Assembly (NCBI GenBank): GCA_029257405.1
Contig: JARIBO010000048.1
Coordinates: forward strand, 35,234-99,233
DNA from: Caryophanales bacterium
GTDB taxonomy: Bacteria > Bacillota > Bacilli > Bacillales > Amphibacillaceae
DNA: 64,000 nucleotides
Direction of reading: 5' to 3'
In this document: in pieces, positions 16,919 to 27,000 of the stretch
Layout: each line of letters starts with the position of its first letter
Position numbering within the stretch: the stretch's first letter is position 1
Position numbers and translations under genes: made by a program
Notes under the pieces: model-generated
What the model saw: only the letters and a program-made list of their open reading frames with translations
What the model was told of the DNA's origin: nothing
Database searches by the model: none

Positions 16919-18436
16919 ATGGAAAATAAATTAAACGAAAAGATTAGAAATAAAGCTTTTTTAGATAAAGTAGTTTCAGCAGAAGATGCGGCATCTTGGA
17001 TTAAAGACGGTATGACTATTGGTATGAGTGGATTCACATTATTTGGAGAACCAAAAGTATTCCCACAAGCCTTAGCAGATCGTGGAAATAACGAAGAATT
17101 TAAAATTAATTTATTTACAGGTGCATCAATGGGTCCGGCAGCTGACCAATCAATGGCAGAAGCGGATATTATTAAATTACGTTTTCCGTATCAAGGAAAT
17201 CCTGTTCTACGTAAAAAGATTAACGCAGGAGAAGTAGGTTATATTGACCAACACTTATCACATAACGCAGAAGCAATTAGACAAGGTGTTCTTGGAAAAA
17301 TTGATTATGCCGTGATTGAAGCAGCAGCTATTACCGAAGACGGTTTAATTATTCCAACTGGTTCAGTAGGTAACTCACCTGTATTTATTCAACAAGCAGA
17401 AAATGTAATTATTGAACTTAACTTAACTGCACCAAAAGAATATGAAGGTTTACATGATATTTATATTCCAAAGCCACAAGGCGAAGAAAGAGAAGCAATT
17501 CCGATCTTTAACCTTCACGACCGTATTGGTGAAATTGGTATTAGAGTAGATCCTGATAAAGTTCGTGGTATCGTTCTTTCAGAAGAGCCTGACATTCCAT
17601 CACCTTTATTTGAACCTAATGAAGAAACTCAACAAATTGCAGATAACTTATTAGAATTCTTTGGAGATGAAGTTAAAGCAGGTCGTTTAACTAAAGAATT
17701 AGCTCCATTACAATCTGGTGTTGGATCAGTAGCAAACGCAGTATTAAATGGAATGAAAGATTCAGAGTTTAGAGATATTGTTGTAGCTTCAGAAGTACTA
17801 CAAGATGGTATTTTCGATTTAATCGATGCTGGAGTAGTTAAGTTTGCAGCAGCAACTGCATTCTCACTCTCGAAAAAGCGTGTAGATAGCTTGGCAGAAG
17901 ATTTAACGAAATATCAAGATAAAATTGTCTTTAGACCACAAGAAATTTCAAATCACCCTGAAGCGATTCGTCGTTTAGGAGTCATTTCATTTAATACAGC
18001 ATTAGAAGCTGATATTTATGGTAACGTAAACTCAACACACGTTAGTGGAACGCGTATCATGAATGGTATCGGTGGATCGGGTGATTTTGCGAGAAACGCA
18101 CGTATTGCTATTTTTGTAACGCAATCTACAGCTAAAGACGGAAAGATTTCAACAATTGTTCCGTTTGTTACTCACGTAGACCATACAAATCATGATGTTG
18201 ATGTGATTGTAACAGAGCAAGGTTATGCAGACCTTCGTGGATTAACACCTGTTCAATCTGCAGAAAAAATTATCAATAACTGTATGCATCCTGATTATAA
18301 AGAGCAAGCATTAGACTATTTTGAAAGAGCTAAAGAATTAGGCGGACAAACGCCACATGTACTTTCAGAAGCGTTCTCTTGGCACGAAGCACTTGCTGAG
18401 AATGGAACAATGCATAAAGAAAAAGTAGTTAAATAA
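16919..18436 (+). CDS. Acetyl-CoA hydrolase/transferase family (succinyl-CoA:acetate CoA-transferase type)
   Basis: About 505 residues, the usual length of the Cat1/AarC-type enzymes. GMSGFTLFGEPK at the N-terminus, SGVGSVANAVL mid-protein, and the C-terminal GIGGSGDFARNA and TEQGYADLRGLTP are family blocks. It moves CoA between acyl-CoA and acetate, or hydrolyses acetyl-CoA, in the cytosol during overflow metabolism. The ATG at 16919 is preceded by GAGGTG; the GTG at 16910 is part of that site. It has its own promoter and a terminator at 18456. Physiological acyl donor uncertain. Confidence 0.9.
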   Translation: MENKLNEKIRNKAFLDKVVSAEDAASWIKDGMTIGMSGFTLFGEPKVFPQALADRGNNEEFKINLFTGASMGPAADQSMAEADIIKLRFPYQGNPVLRKKINAGEVGYIDQHLSHNAEAIRQGVLGKIDYAVIEAAAITEDGLIIPTGSVGNSPVFIQQAENVIIELNLTAPKEYEGLHDIYIPKPQGEEREAIPIFNLHDRIGEIGIRVDPDKVRGIVLSEEPDIPSPLFEPNEETQQIADNLLEFFGDEVKAGRLTKELAPLQSGVGSVANAVLNGMKDSEFRDIVVASEVLQDGIFDLIDAGVVKFAAATAFSLSKKRVDSLAEDLTKYQDKIVFRPQEISNHPEAIRRLGVISFNTALEADIYGNVNSTHVSGTRIMNGIGGSGDFARNARIAIFVTQSTAKDGKISTIVPFVTHVDHTNHDVDVIVTEQGYADLRGLTPVQSAEKIINNCMHPDYKEQALDYFERAKELGGQTPHVLSEAFSWHEALAENGTMHKEKVVK

Positions 18437-18455
18437 TTAAGTAATAAATGATTAA

Positions 18456-18506
18456 TTGGCTGACAAAAAACTAGGTTTAACTAGTCTCTTGTCAGCCAAT
18501 TTTTTT
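18456..18506. terminator. Intrinsic terminator, bidirectional
   Basis: TTGGCTGACAA (18456-18466) pairs with TTGTCAGCCAA (18489-18499), with an inner CTAG/CTAG stem, followed by seven T. It lies between the CoA-transferase and the convergent asparaginase. Confidence 0.88.
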
Positions 18507-18525
18507 GTTAGAAAATATCACGCTT

Positions 18526-19515
18526 TTAGTGAGAATAAAAAGCTTGTTGAATACTAGGTACATCTTGATATTTAAGTAGTGAAATCATGAGTAAAATACG
18601 TGCTTTTTGTGGTGAGAGATTGTCTCCTGCAATAAAATTCGTTGTTGAGAAATCCTTTGTTTCTGTAACGCGTCCGTTTTCAACATGGCTACTTCGGACA
18701 ACAAAAACACCTGCTTGTTCTGCTTTTATTAAAGCCTTCTTTTCAAGTGGACTCATTAAACCGGCTCCAGTTCCGGCAATAACAATTCCTTGATAGGTTT
18801 TTGAATTGATTAAACTATTAATAATATCATCTTTGGATCCGGCGTAGGAATAAACAATCGCAACTTCAGGTAACTCGGTAATACTTAAATTTGAGAAGTC
18901 ACTATTATGAGTATGCGATCTCATTGGTTTTCTATAATACTGGATTGTATTATCAGGTTCAACTGTACCTAAAAAGCCAAAATCAGAAGAAGTAAATGTT
19001 TGCACTTGGTATGTGTTTGATTTGCTTACTTCTCTTGCACAATTGATTTCATTATTTAAGGCAACTAGTACGCCTAGGTCATTTGATTTATCATCTCTAG
19101 CGACTTTTATTGCTTGAATTAAATTTAATTGTGAATCCGAAGACAGGGCTGTATAAGGACGTTGTGAACCGACTAAAACAACTGGTTTTGTAGTTGGAAG
19201 TGTTAAATGTAAAAAGTAAGCAGTTTCTTCCAAGGTGCTTGTACCATGCGTGATTACAATGCCGTCGTAATTCTGTTTAGTCAAAAAATAAACAATCAGT
19301 GAACGTAATTTAATCCAATGTGTTTGATCTAATTCAGTACTGCTTACATTTGTGAACTTAAAAAAATCAACTTCTGCAAGTTCATTAATTTCAGGTAAAT
19401 CTGTCGAAAAGTTATCTCCGTCATAAATACCAGATGTATAATTTTGTCTATCTAAACGATCTGTTCCTTTGGCAGAAATTGTACCGCCCATTTCAATTAC
19501 TTTTATTTTCTTCAA
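18526..19515 (-). CDS. Asparaginase family protein with a substituted catalytic Asp
   Basis: 329 residues, the normal length of bacterial asparaginase. The nucleophile threonine is in MGGTIS (residue 12), and the catalytic lysine is in REVSKSNTY. In the second active-site motif, families have HGTDTxEET; here it reads HGTSTLEET, so the conserved aspartate of the Thr-Asp pair is Ser93 (codon AGC). In known enzymes this aspartate binds the substrate amino group and supports catalysis. No signal peptide is present, so it is cytosolic. AGGAGGAAT precedes the ATG. It may have altered specificity or little activity. Confidence 0.88.
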   Translation of the reverse strand: MKKIKVIEMGGTISAKGTDRLDRQNYTSGIYDGDNFSTDLPEINELAEVDFFKFTNVSSTELDQTHWIKLRSLIVYFLTKQNYDGIVITHGTSTLEETAYFLHLTLPTTKPVVLVGSQRPYTALSSDSQLNLIQAIKVARDDKSNDLGVLVALNNEINCAREVSKSNTYQVQTFTSSDFGFLGTVEPDNTIQYYRKPMRSHTHNSDFSNLSITELPEVAIVYSYAGSKDDIINSLINSKTYQGIVIAGTGAGLMSPLEKKALIKAEQAGVFVVRSSHVENGRVTETKDFSTTNFIAGDNLSPQKARILLMISLLKYQDVPSIQQAFYSH

Positions 19516-19648
19516 AATAATTCCTCCTAGGTAAAAGATTATTCTCTTCTAGATTAACTAAACTAATAAAAATTACAAGTTCAATTATTAAATAAAATAT
19601 AAAATAATTTAGTGGAAATGAAAAAATGCATATTTAGTGCATTAAATA

Positions 19649-19760
19649 TGAATAATTATACAAAGCAGAAGGTGACTTTATGTTAAAGGATAATTATACC
19701 TATCGATTAACAAGTTTTTTCAGAATACTATAAATATACTATTGACTTTATAATTATACA
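19649..19760 (+). promoter_or_regulatory. Three ArgR/AhrC-box-like repeats upstream of argC
   Basis: ATAATTATAC occurs at 19652, 19690 and 19750; the first copy extends to TGAATAATTATACA (19649-19662), close to the ARG-box half-site consensus. The third lies between the -35 and -10 of the argC promoter. This fits arginine repression by an ArgR-type hexamer encoded elsewhere. Confidence 0.6.
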
Positions 19761-19769
19761 GCATATAAT
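19742..19769 (+). promoter_or_regulatory. argC promoter
   Basis: TTGACT (19742-19747), a 16-base spacer and a perfect TATAAT (19764-19769), ending 32 bases upstream of the argC start. One ARG-box-like repeat sits in the spacer. Confidence 0.7.
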
Positions 19770-19801
19770 AGAATTATTAGGTTAAAAGGAGCGGAAAAAT
19801 T

Positions 19802-20839
19802 ATGAAGGCAGCAATTATTGGTGCAACAGGTTATGGTGGAGCAGAATTAATTCGTATTTTACACACGCACCCTCACGTATCGATTCATTCAGTTCATGCA
19901 ACAACAATGATTGGAGAATCATTAACAAAAAATTATTCGCATATGCGATCATTTATAGATAAAGAAATAGAAGCTGTAGATATTGAAAAAATCCGAAAAG
20001 AAGTAGATGTTGTTTTTACAGCAACACCGTCTGGGGTTGCAGCAAATATGGCAGAAGAATTCTTATCTGCAGGCGTTAAAGTAATTGATTTATCTGGAGA
20101 TTTTAGAATAAAAAATCCAGATATTTATAAAGAATGGTACAAAATAGAGCCAGCTAAGAGCGGATTAGTAAATCAAGCAGTCTACGGTTTAACAGAATGG
20201 ATCGAAGAAGATTTAACAGATGTTAACTTAATCTCAAATCCAGGTTGTTTTCCAACATCTGCACTACTCGGCTTAGCGCCGGTTGTTAAGTCAGGTCTTG
20301 TTGATACAAATTCTATTATTATTGATGCCAAAACAGGAGTTAGTGGTGCTGGAAAAGGATTATCGCAAGCAACGCATTATTCAGAAACAAACGATAATTT
20401 TAAAGCCTATAAAATAAATCAACATCAACATACACCTGAAATTGAAGAAAAAATTAAAGGTTGGAATAACAAATCAAAGTTCGTAACATTTACACCTCAT
20501 CTCGCGCCAATGACAAGAGGTATTATGTCGACGATGTATATGACAGCGACTGAAAAAGTAACTGAAGATCAATTGATTGAATTGTATAATGAAATGTATA
20601 AAGATGATTATTTTGTAAGAATTCGTAAAAAAGGGGAGTATCCAACAACTAAAGATGTCAGTGGTTCTAATTTCTGTGATATATCAATTACTTATGACGA
20701 AAGAACAAACCGAATTACAGTGATAAGTGTCATTGATAACTTAGTAAAGGGAGCATCTGGCCAAGCTGTGCAAAATATGAATAAATTATTTGGATTTGAG
20801 GAAAAGGCAGGAATAGATTTTATGCCGTTATTTCCGTAA
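19802..20839 (+). CDS. argC: N-acetyl-gamma-glutamyl-phosphate reductase
   Basis: 345 residues, standard for ArgC. The N-terminal IIGATGYGGAELIRIL binds NADPH. The catalytic cysteine is in SNPGCFPTSALLGLAP, and HQHTPEIE carries the active-site histidine. It reduces N-acetylglutamyl phosphate to the semialdehyde, the third step of arginine synthesis. It is the first gene of the arg operon, with an AAAGGAGCGG ribosome site and the ArgR-controlled promoter just upstream; argJ follows after 36 bases. Confidence 0.96.
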   Translation: MKAAIIGATGYGGAELIRILHTHPHVSIHSVHATTMIGESLTKNYSHMRSFIDKEIEAVDIEKIRKEVDVVFTATPSGVAANMAEEFLSAGVKVIDLSGDFRIKNPDIYKEWYKIEPAKSGLVNQAVYGLTEWIEEDLTDVNLISNPGCFPTSALLGLAPVVKSGLVDTNSIIIDAKTGVSGAGKGLSQATHYSETNDNFKAYKINQHQHTPEIEEKIKGWNNKSKFVTFTPHLAPMTRGIMSTMYMTATEKVTEDQLIELYNEMYKDDYFVRIRKKGEYPTTKDVSGSNFCDISITYDERTNRITVISVIDNLVKGASGQAVQNMNKLFGFEEKAGIDFMPLFP

Positions 20840-20875
20840 AAATATTACTGAGCTAAATCTACGAGGAGGATTCAA

Positions 20876-22090
20876 GTGGAAATAACAAAAAATGCCAACG
20901 GAACAATTGTTTCACCAAAAGGGTTTAAAGTAGCAGGTCTTTATTCAGGAGTAAAAAGAAAAAAGAATGATTTAGGGGTTATTTATAGCGAAATACCAGC
21001 ACAAGCTGCAGCTGTTTATACATTGAATAAAGTTAAAGCTGAGCCGCTTAAATTAACGAAAGAAACTTTAAGTAAAGAAAATATCGTTCAAGCGGTCATT
21101 GTAAATAGTGGTAATGCAAATGCTTGTACTGGAAAACAAGGCATGCTTGATGCAATTGAAATGCAAAAAGAAACAGCTAAAAAGTTTAACGTTAAACAAG
21201 ATCATGTTGCTGTTGCATCAACTGGAATTATTGGTTTGCAAATGCCGATGGATAAAATCATCCCGCATATAAATCAGTTAGAAGTAGATTCAACCGAAGA
21301 AGCAGCATCTGATTTTTGTGAAGCTATTCTAACAACAGATACATTTACAAAATCAGTTAGTTTTGAAACTGAAATAGATGGAAAAAAAGTAGTTATGTCA
21401 GGAGCAGCAAAAGGTTCAGGTATGATTGAGCCCAATATGGGAACAATGTTTGGCTTTATTACAACAGACGCTAATATAGAAGCGAATGTTTTAGATGGAG
21501 CGCTAAAAGAAGTTGTTAATCAAACGTTTAATTGTATAACTGTCGACGGTGACACTTCTACTAATGACATGGTTTTAGTTATGGCTAATGGTATGGCAGA
21601 GAATGAATCATTAACCAAAAATCATCCTGAATGGTCTAAATTCATCGAGTTATTAAAACAAACAAGTGAAGCACTATCTAAAATGATCGCTCGTGACGGT
21701 GAAGGCGCTAGTAAATTAATTGAAGTAAATGTTACAGGAGCGAATTCAGTTTCTGATGCTAGAAAAGTTGCAAAATCAGTTGTAGGATCTTCACTAGTAA
21801 AAACGGCTATTTTTGGAACAGACGCTAACTGGGGAAGAGTTATTGTAGCAGTTGGTTATAGTGAAGTGGAAATTGATCCAGAATTAATTGATTTAAGCAT
21901 TGGAGGAATTCAGCTTTTAGAAAAAAGTGAACCCGTTGCATACTCTGAAGAGTTAGCAAAAGAATACTTAGAGGAAAAAGAAATAATTAATATTGAAATA
22001 AACCTTAATCAAGGTAACGAGTCAGGCAAAGCTTGGGGATGCGATTTAACGTATGATTATGTCAGAATAAATGCGAGTTATCGTTCGTAA
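20876..22090 (+). CDS. argJ: Bifunctional ornithine acetyltransferase/N-acetylglutamate synthase
   Basis: 404 residues. The autocleavage site that yields alpha and beta subunits is in KGSGMIEPNMGTMFGF, with the nucleophile threonine conserved; homologues usually have NMATM, here NMGTM. SGNANACTGKQG is another family block. ArgJ transfers acetyl from N-acetylornithine to glutamate and so recycles the acetyl group. The start is GTG after GAGGAGG. It sits between argC and argB in the Bacillus order. Confidence 0.95.
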   Translation: MEITKNANGTIVSPKGFKVAGLYSGVKRKKNDLGVIYSEIPAQAAAVYTLNKVKAEPLKLTKETLSKENIVQAVIVNSGNANACTGKQGMLDAIEMQKETAKKFNVKQDHVAVASTGIIGLQMPMDKIIPHINQLEVDSTEEAASDFCEAILTTDTFTKSVSFETEIDGKKVVMSGAAKGSGMIEPNMGTMFGFITTDANIEANVLDGALKEVVNQTFNCITVDGDTSTNDMVLVMANGMAENESLTKNHPEWSKFIELLKQTSEALSKMIARDGEGASKLIEVNVTGANSVSDARKVAKSVVGSSLVKTAIFGTDANWGRVIVAVGYSEVEIDPELIDLSIGGIQLLEKSEPVAYSEELAKEYLEEKEIINIEINLNQGNESGKAWGCDLTYDYVRINASYRS

Positions 22091-22101
22091 AGGAGAGAGA
22101 C

Positions 22102-22866
22102 ATGGACAATATTATAGTTTTTAAATGTGGTGGAAGTTCTGTAGATGATTTATCAGATGATTTTTTCAAAAATATAAGTTCACTTCAAAAGCAAGGTATG
22201 AAACCAGTAATCGTACATGGTGGTGGACCGGCTATTAAAGAAAATTTAAATAAATTAAATATTGAATCTGAATTTATCGACGGCTTACGAAAAACAACTG
22301 AAGAAATTATTGATGTTGTCGAAATGGTCCTCTCGGGAAGTGTCAATTCATCTTTAACTCGTAGGTTTAATCAAACTAATTTAAAAGCCTTAGGTATATC
22401 TGGTACAGATAATAATTTAATTACTGCAAAACCAATAGACTATGAAAAATACGGACTTGTTGGGGAAGTAGAAAATGTAAATGTTGAACTGCTTAATGTG
22501 TTATTAAAGGAAGATTATATTCCAGTTATATCACCATTAGCGGTGGATCTAGCTGGAAATAGATACAATATTAACGCAGATACAGCAGCTGGTTCAATAG
22601 CTAAAGCATTAGGTGCTAAACAGCTTATTATTGTAACAGATGTTGCAGGAATTTTAAAAAATGACGAGCTTTTAAAAGAAGTAACAATTCATGATATAGA
22701 GAAATTAATAGAAGAGGGTACAATATACGGCGGTATGATTCCAAAAGTTAAAGCAGCATTAAATGGATTAGAAGGTAATGTAAGTCAAGTTAAAATTGTG
22801 AATGGTAAAAATTCAGTCTTAACTACTGATAATCATTTGCTTGGTACAACCATTAAAAATACTTAG
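22102..22866 (+). CDS. argB: Acetylglutamate kinase
   Basis: 254 residues. FKCGGSSV and VIVHGGGPAI form the phosphate-binding loops of the amino-acid kinase fold; NINADTAAGSIAKAL and YGGMIPKVKAAL are further family blocks. It phosphorylates N-acetylglutamate with ATP. The N-terminal helix that makes arginine-sensitive hexamers in some species is absent, so direct feedback inhibition is less likely. It begins 11 bases after argJ with an AAGGAGAGA ribosome site. Confidence 0.95.
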   Translation: MDNIIVFKCGGSSVDDLSDDFFKNISSLQKQGMKPVIVHGGGPAIKENLNKLNIESEFIDGLRKTTEEIIDVVEMVLSGSVNSSLTRRFNQTNLKALGISGTDNNLITAKPIDYEKYGLVGEVENVNVELLNVLLKEDYIPVISPLAVDLAGNRYNINADTAAGSIAKALGAKQLIIVTDVAGILKNDELLKEVTIHDIEKLIEEGTIYGGMIPKVKAALNGLEGNVSQVKIVNGKNSVLTTDNHLLGTTIKNT

Positions 22867-22877
22867 GAGTGAAAAAT

Positions 22878-24017
22878 ATGAGTTCGATATTTCCAACGTA
22901 CGCAAGATTTGATGTGGAGATAGAGGAAGCAACAGGTATGAAAGTAACAGATACATCTGGTAAGACATATATCGATTTCACATCAGGAATAGGAGTATGT
23001 AATTTAGGGCATCGTCATCCTGCTGTGCACGAGCAAATAAAATTACAATTAGATAAATATTGGCACGTGTCTAATTTATATCATAATCCTATCCAAGAAC
23101 GTGTTGCTAAGGCGTTAACAAGTAAATCTTCAGGAGATTTAGTGTTTTTTTCAAATAGCGGTGCTGAAGCAAATGAAGCGGCGATAAAACTTGCAAGAAA
23201 AGTAACTGGAAAAGAAACGGTTATAACTTTCGAGCAATCATTTCATGGCAGAACTTTTGCAACAATGGCAGCGACAGGCCAAAATAAAGTACGAGAAGGC
23301 TTTGGTCCGATGCTAGAGAAGTTTGCTTATGCTACATATAACGATATTGAAAGTGTGAAGCAATTAATTGACTCAAATACAGCGGCAATCATGCTTGAAT
23401 CAATTCAAGGTGAAGGAGGCGTTGTTCCAGCTAATCAAGATTTTGTTGATGAGTTGATTCAATTAGCTAAGCAATACGAAGTGTTAGTTATTATCGATGA
23501 AATTCAAACGGGAATAGGGCGGACTGGAAAAGGCTTTGGTTATGAACATTATGGCTTAGATCCTGATATTATAACGGTTGCTAAAGGTTTAGGTAACGGA
23601 ATGCCTGTTGGAGCTATGATCGCTAAAGAAAAGTACAAGGAAAGTTTTGGACCAGGAAGTCATGGTTCTACATTCGGTGGAAACCCACTTGCAATGGCAG
23701 CAGCCGAAGCGGTGATAAAAAATGTATTTAAACCAGACTTTTTAAATGAAGTTAAAAATAAAGGGAATTATTTAATGGCTGAATTAAATAAAGAACTAAA
23801 AAATATTGAAATGGTTAAAGAGGTTCGTGGAAAAGGTTTAATGGTAGGAATTGAATGTAATCAGGCTGTTTCTTCAGTTGTTAAAGAATTGATTAATCAG
23901 GGCGTGTTAATCTTAAACGCTAGCCCGAATGTCTTAAGATTATTACCACCATTAATCGTTACGTATGACGAAATAGATGAAGTAGTTGGATTAATAAAAC
24001 AAGCATTAGTAAAGTAG
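22878..24017 (+). CDS. argD: Acetylornithine aminotransferase
   Basis: 379 residues. Class III aminotransferase: NSGAEANEAAIKLAR binds PLP phosphate, IIDEIQTGIGRTG carries the aspartate that contacts the ring nitrogen, and ITVAKGLGNG contains the Schiff-base lysine. It converts N-acetylglutamate semialdehyde to N-acetylornithine. The ATG at 22878 follows AGGAGTG; the in-frame GTG at 22869 lies inside that site. Only ten bases separate it from carB. Confidence 0.94.
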   Translation: MSSIFPTYARFDVEIEEATGMKVTDTSGKTYIDFTSGIGVCNLGHRHPAVHEQIKLQLDKYWHVSNLYHNPIQERVAKALTSKSSGDLVFFSNSGAEANEAAIKLARKVTGKETVITFEQSFHGRTFATMAATGQNKVREGFGPMLEKFAYATYNDIESVKQLIDSNTAAIMLESIQGEGGVVPANQDFVDELIQLAKQYEVLVIIDEIQTGIGRTGKGFGYEHYGLDPDIITVAKGLGNGMPVGAMIAKEKYKESFGPGSHGSTFGGNPLAMAAAEAVIKNVFKPDFLNEVKNKGNYLMAELNKELKNIEMVKEVRGKGLMVGIECNQAVSSVVKELINQGVLILNASPNVLRLLPPLIVTYDEIDEVVGLIKQALVK

Positions 24018-24027
24018 GGGGATTCAA

Positions 24028-27000
24028 ATGCCAAAAGATAAGTCAATAAATACAGTGTTAGTAATTGGTTCAGGACCTATTATAATTGGTCAAGCAGCAG
24101 AGTTTGATTACGCAGGTACGCAAGCTTGTGTAACCTTAAAAGAAGCAGGGTGTAAAGTTATTTTAATTAATAATAACCCAGCAACGATTATGACTGATAA
24201 CAAAGTTGCTGATGTTGTCTATTTTGAACCACTAACGATAGAAAACATTGAAAAGATTATTCAAAAAGAAAATCCAGATGGATTACTTGCGACTGTGAGT
24301 GGACAAACTGGCTTAAATTTGGCATTTGACTTATCAGATCAAGGAATGATTGAAAAGTATAATCTTACTGTTTTAGGAACTTCAATCGAATCAATTATGC
24401 GTGGTGAAGACCGGGATAAATTTAAACAGTTAATGAATAAAATAAATGAGCCAATACCAGAAAGCGAAATTGTTGCGAATCTAGAAGAGGCTAAAGCTTT
24501 TAGTGAGCGGGTAAGTTTTCCAATTATTATTCGTCCAGCCTATACATTAGGCGGATCTGGCGGAGGAATTGCAACAGATGAGTTTACATTTACTGAGCTT
24601 GTCACAAGTGGTTTAAGAGCAAGTCCAATCAATCAATGTTTAATTGAAAAAAGTATTGCTGGTTGGAAAGAAATTGAAATGGAAGTCATTCGTGATAAAG
24701 CAGATAATTGTGTCGTTATTTGTCATATGGAAAATATAGATCCAGTCGGTATTCATACAGGTGACTCAGTCGTTGTTTCTCCGGTACAAACATTATCAAA
24801 TAATGAACTGACGATGTTAAAAGAAGCTTCTAAAAATATTGTGCGTGAAGTGGGAATTATCGGAGCTTGTAATGTCCAGCTTGCACTAGATCCCCGTAGT
24901 TTAGATTATTTTGTAATTGAAATAAATCCACGTGTTAGTCGTTCGAGTGCGCTTGCTTCAAAAGCAACAGGATATCCTATTGCTAAAATCGCTACAAAGC
25001 TAAGTTTGGGTTATACTTTAGATGAAATGATTGATCAAAAAACCGGTAAAACATTTGCCGAATATGAACCAGAATTAGATTATGTTATTGTTAAATTTCC
25101 ACGTTTTCCATTCGACAAGTTTAAAAGTGCGAATCGTTTGCTAGGTACACAAATGAAAGCAACAGGCGAAGTTATGGCAATTGGTAATAATTTAAAATTA
25201 GCTATTCAAAAAGGAATCCGTTCGTTAGAACTTCAAACGAATGGTTTATATTTAAAAGAATTAAAAGATAGTTCAATTGAAGAGCTTGAAAAATTGAATA
25301 TTAATGCTGACGATCGTCGTTTCTTTGCAGTTCTAGAAGCATTTAAACGTGGTGTTAATCTTGAACATATTCAACAAACAACTCAGATTAATGAGTATTT
25401 TCTTAAAGAAATGAGCGACCTAGTCGAATTAGACAAAGAAATAGATACTCTAAGTGCTAATGACATAACAACTGAGAATTTATTAACGTACAAGCAAGCA
25501 GGATTTACCGATGAATTGCTTGCAGCTAAACTAAAAATTAATTTAGCTGATATGAAAGAGTTACGTACTAAGTTAGCAGTTTATCCTAAAATCAATCAAA
25601 TTGACGCAAAAACTTACAAAACTGATAATTTAGATGCTTATTATTATTTGAACTGGCAAAAGGATAAAGAAGTATCACAAGTTAGTAATAAAGAAAAAGT
25701 GTTGATTATCGGGTCAGGACCAATTAGAATTGGTCAAGGTGTTGAATTTGATTATTGCTCAGTACAAAGTATTTTAGAATTACAAGGTAATAATTATGAA
25801 ACGATTTTAATTAATAATAATCCTTCAACAGTGAGTACAGATTTTGAAATCGCAGATAAATTGTATTTTGAACCCATTACAGTAGAAGATGCGTTAAATA
25901 TTATTGAATATGAACACATTGAAAAAGTATTTATTCAATTTGGTGGTCAAACTTCAATTAATCTTGCTTCAGGACTTGAAGCTGCTGGGATTAATCTAAT
26001 CGGTACATCGAATCATGCGATTAATCAGTTTGAAGATAGGGATTTATTTTATCAATTTATGAAACAAATAAATTTACCGCATATCCCTGGAAAAACTGTC
26101 TATTCTCGTGAAGATTTAATTCAAAAAGTTACTGAATTTGGTTATCCTGTGTTACTTAGACCTTCATTTGTTATTGGTGGTCAAGGGATGCTTGTTTTAA
26201 AAAACGAGCAAGATTTAGATGATTACTTGAATCAAATTAAACAAACAAAAACATTTCCAATATTACTAGACGCTTACTATCCTGGATTAGAAATTGAGGT
26301 CGATGTTTTAACAGATAATAAAGAAGTATTGATACCTGGAATTTTTGAGCATATAGAACGTGCGGGGGTTCATTCTGGAGATAGTATGGCTGTTACTCCG
26401 CCAATTAATATATCAAATGATTTAAAAGAACAAGTCCTTACTTATGCAAAAAAAATAGCTGTAGGCGCAGAATTTACGGGCATATTTAATATCCAATTTG
26501 TTTATTATGAAGGTATGCTATATGTTTTAGAAGTAAACCCACGTGCATCAAGAACAGTTCCAGTGATGAGTAAAGTGACTGAAACTAATATGGTAGGTAT
26601 AGCAGTACAATTAATATTAGGTAAAGAATTAAAGGAATGTACACAAAAAATTAATTTGATGGAAGAAGCACCTTTTTATACAATTAAAGCGCCTGTATTT
26701 TCAACGCATAAATTACCTGGTGTTGATCCTAAATTAGTGCCTGAAATGAAATCGACTGGAGAATTAATTGCGATTGATGCAGATTATGAAATGTGTTTAC
26801 AAAAAGCATTTATTTGGAACGAGCCATTAGCTAAACAATTTATAAATGGAAAAAAAGAAATTTACGTAGCAAAAGAATTAAATTATTATAATGAATTAGA
26901 TGAAGCATTAAACAACCTTGATATTAAGCTTGTTTATGAGTCTGAAATTGACAATTTAACTGAGTGGTTAAAAAAAGACGCTGCTTTTGGCGTTTATAGT

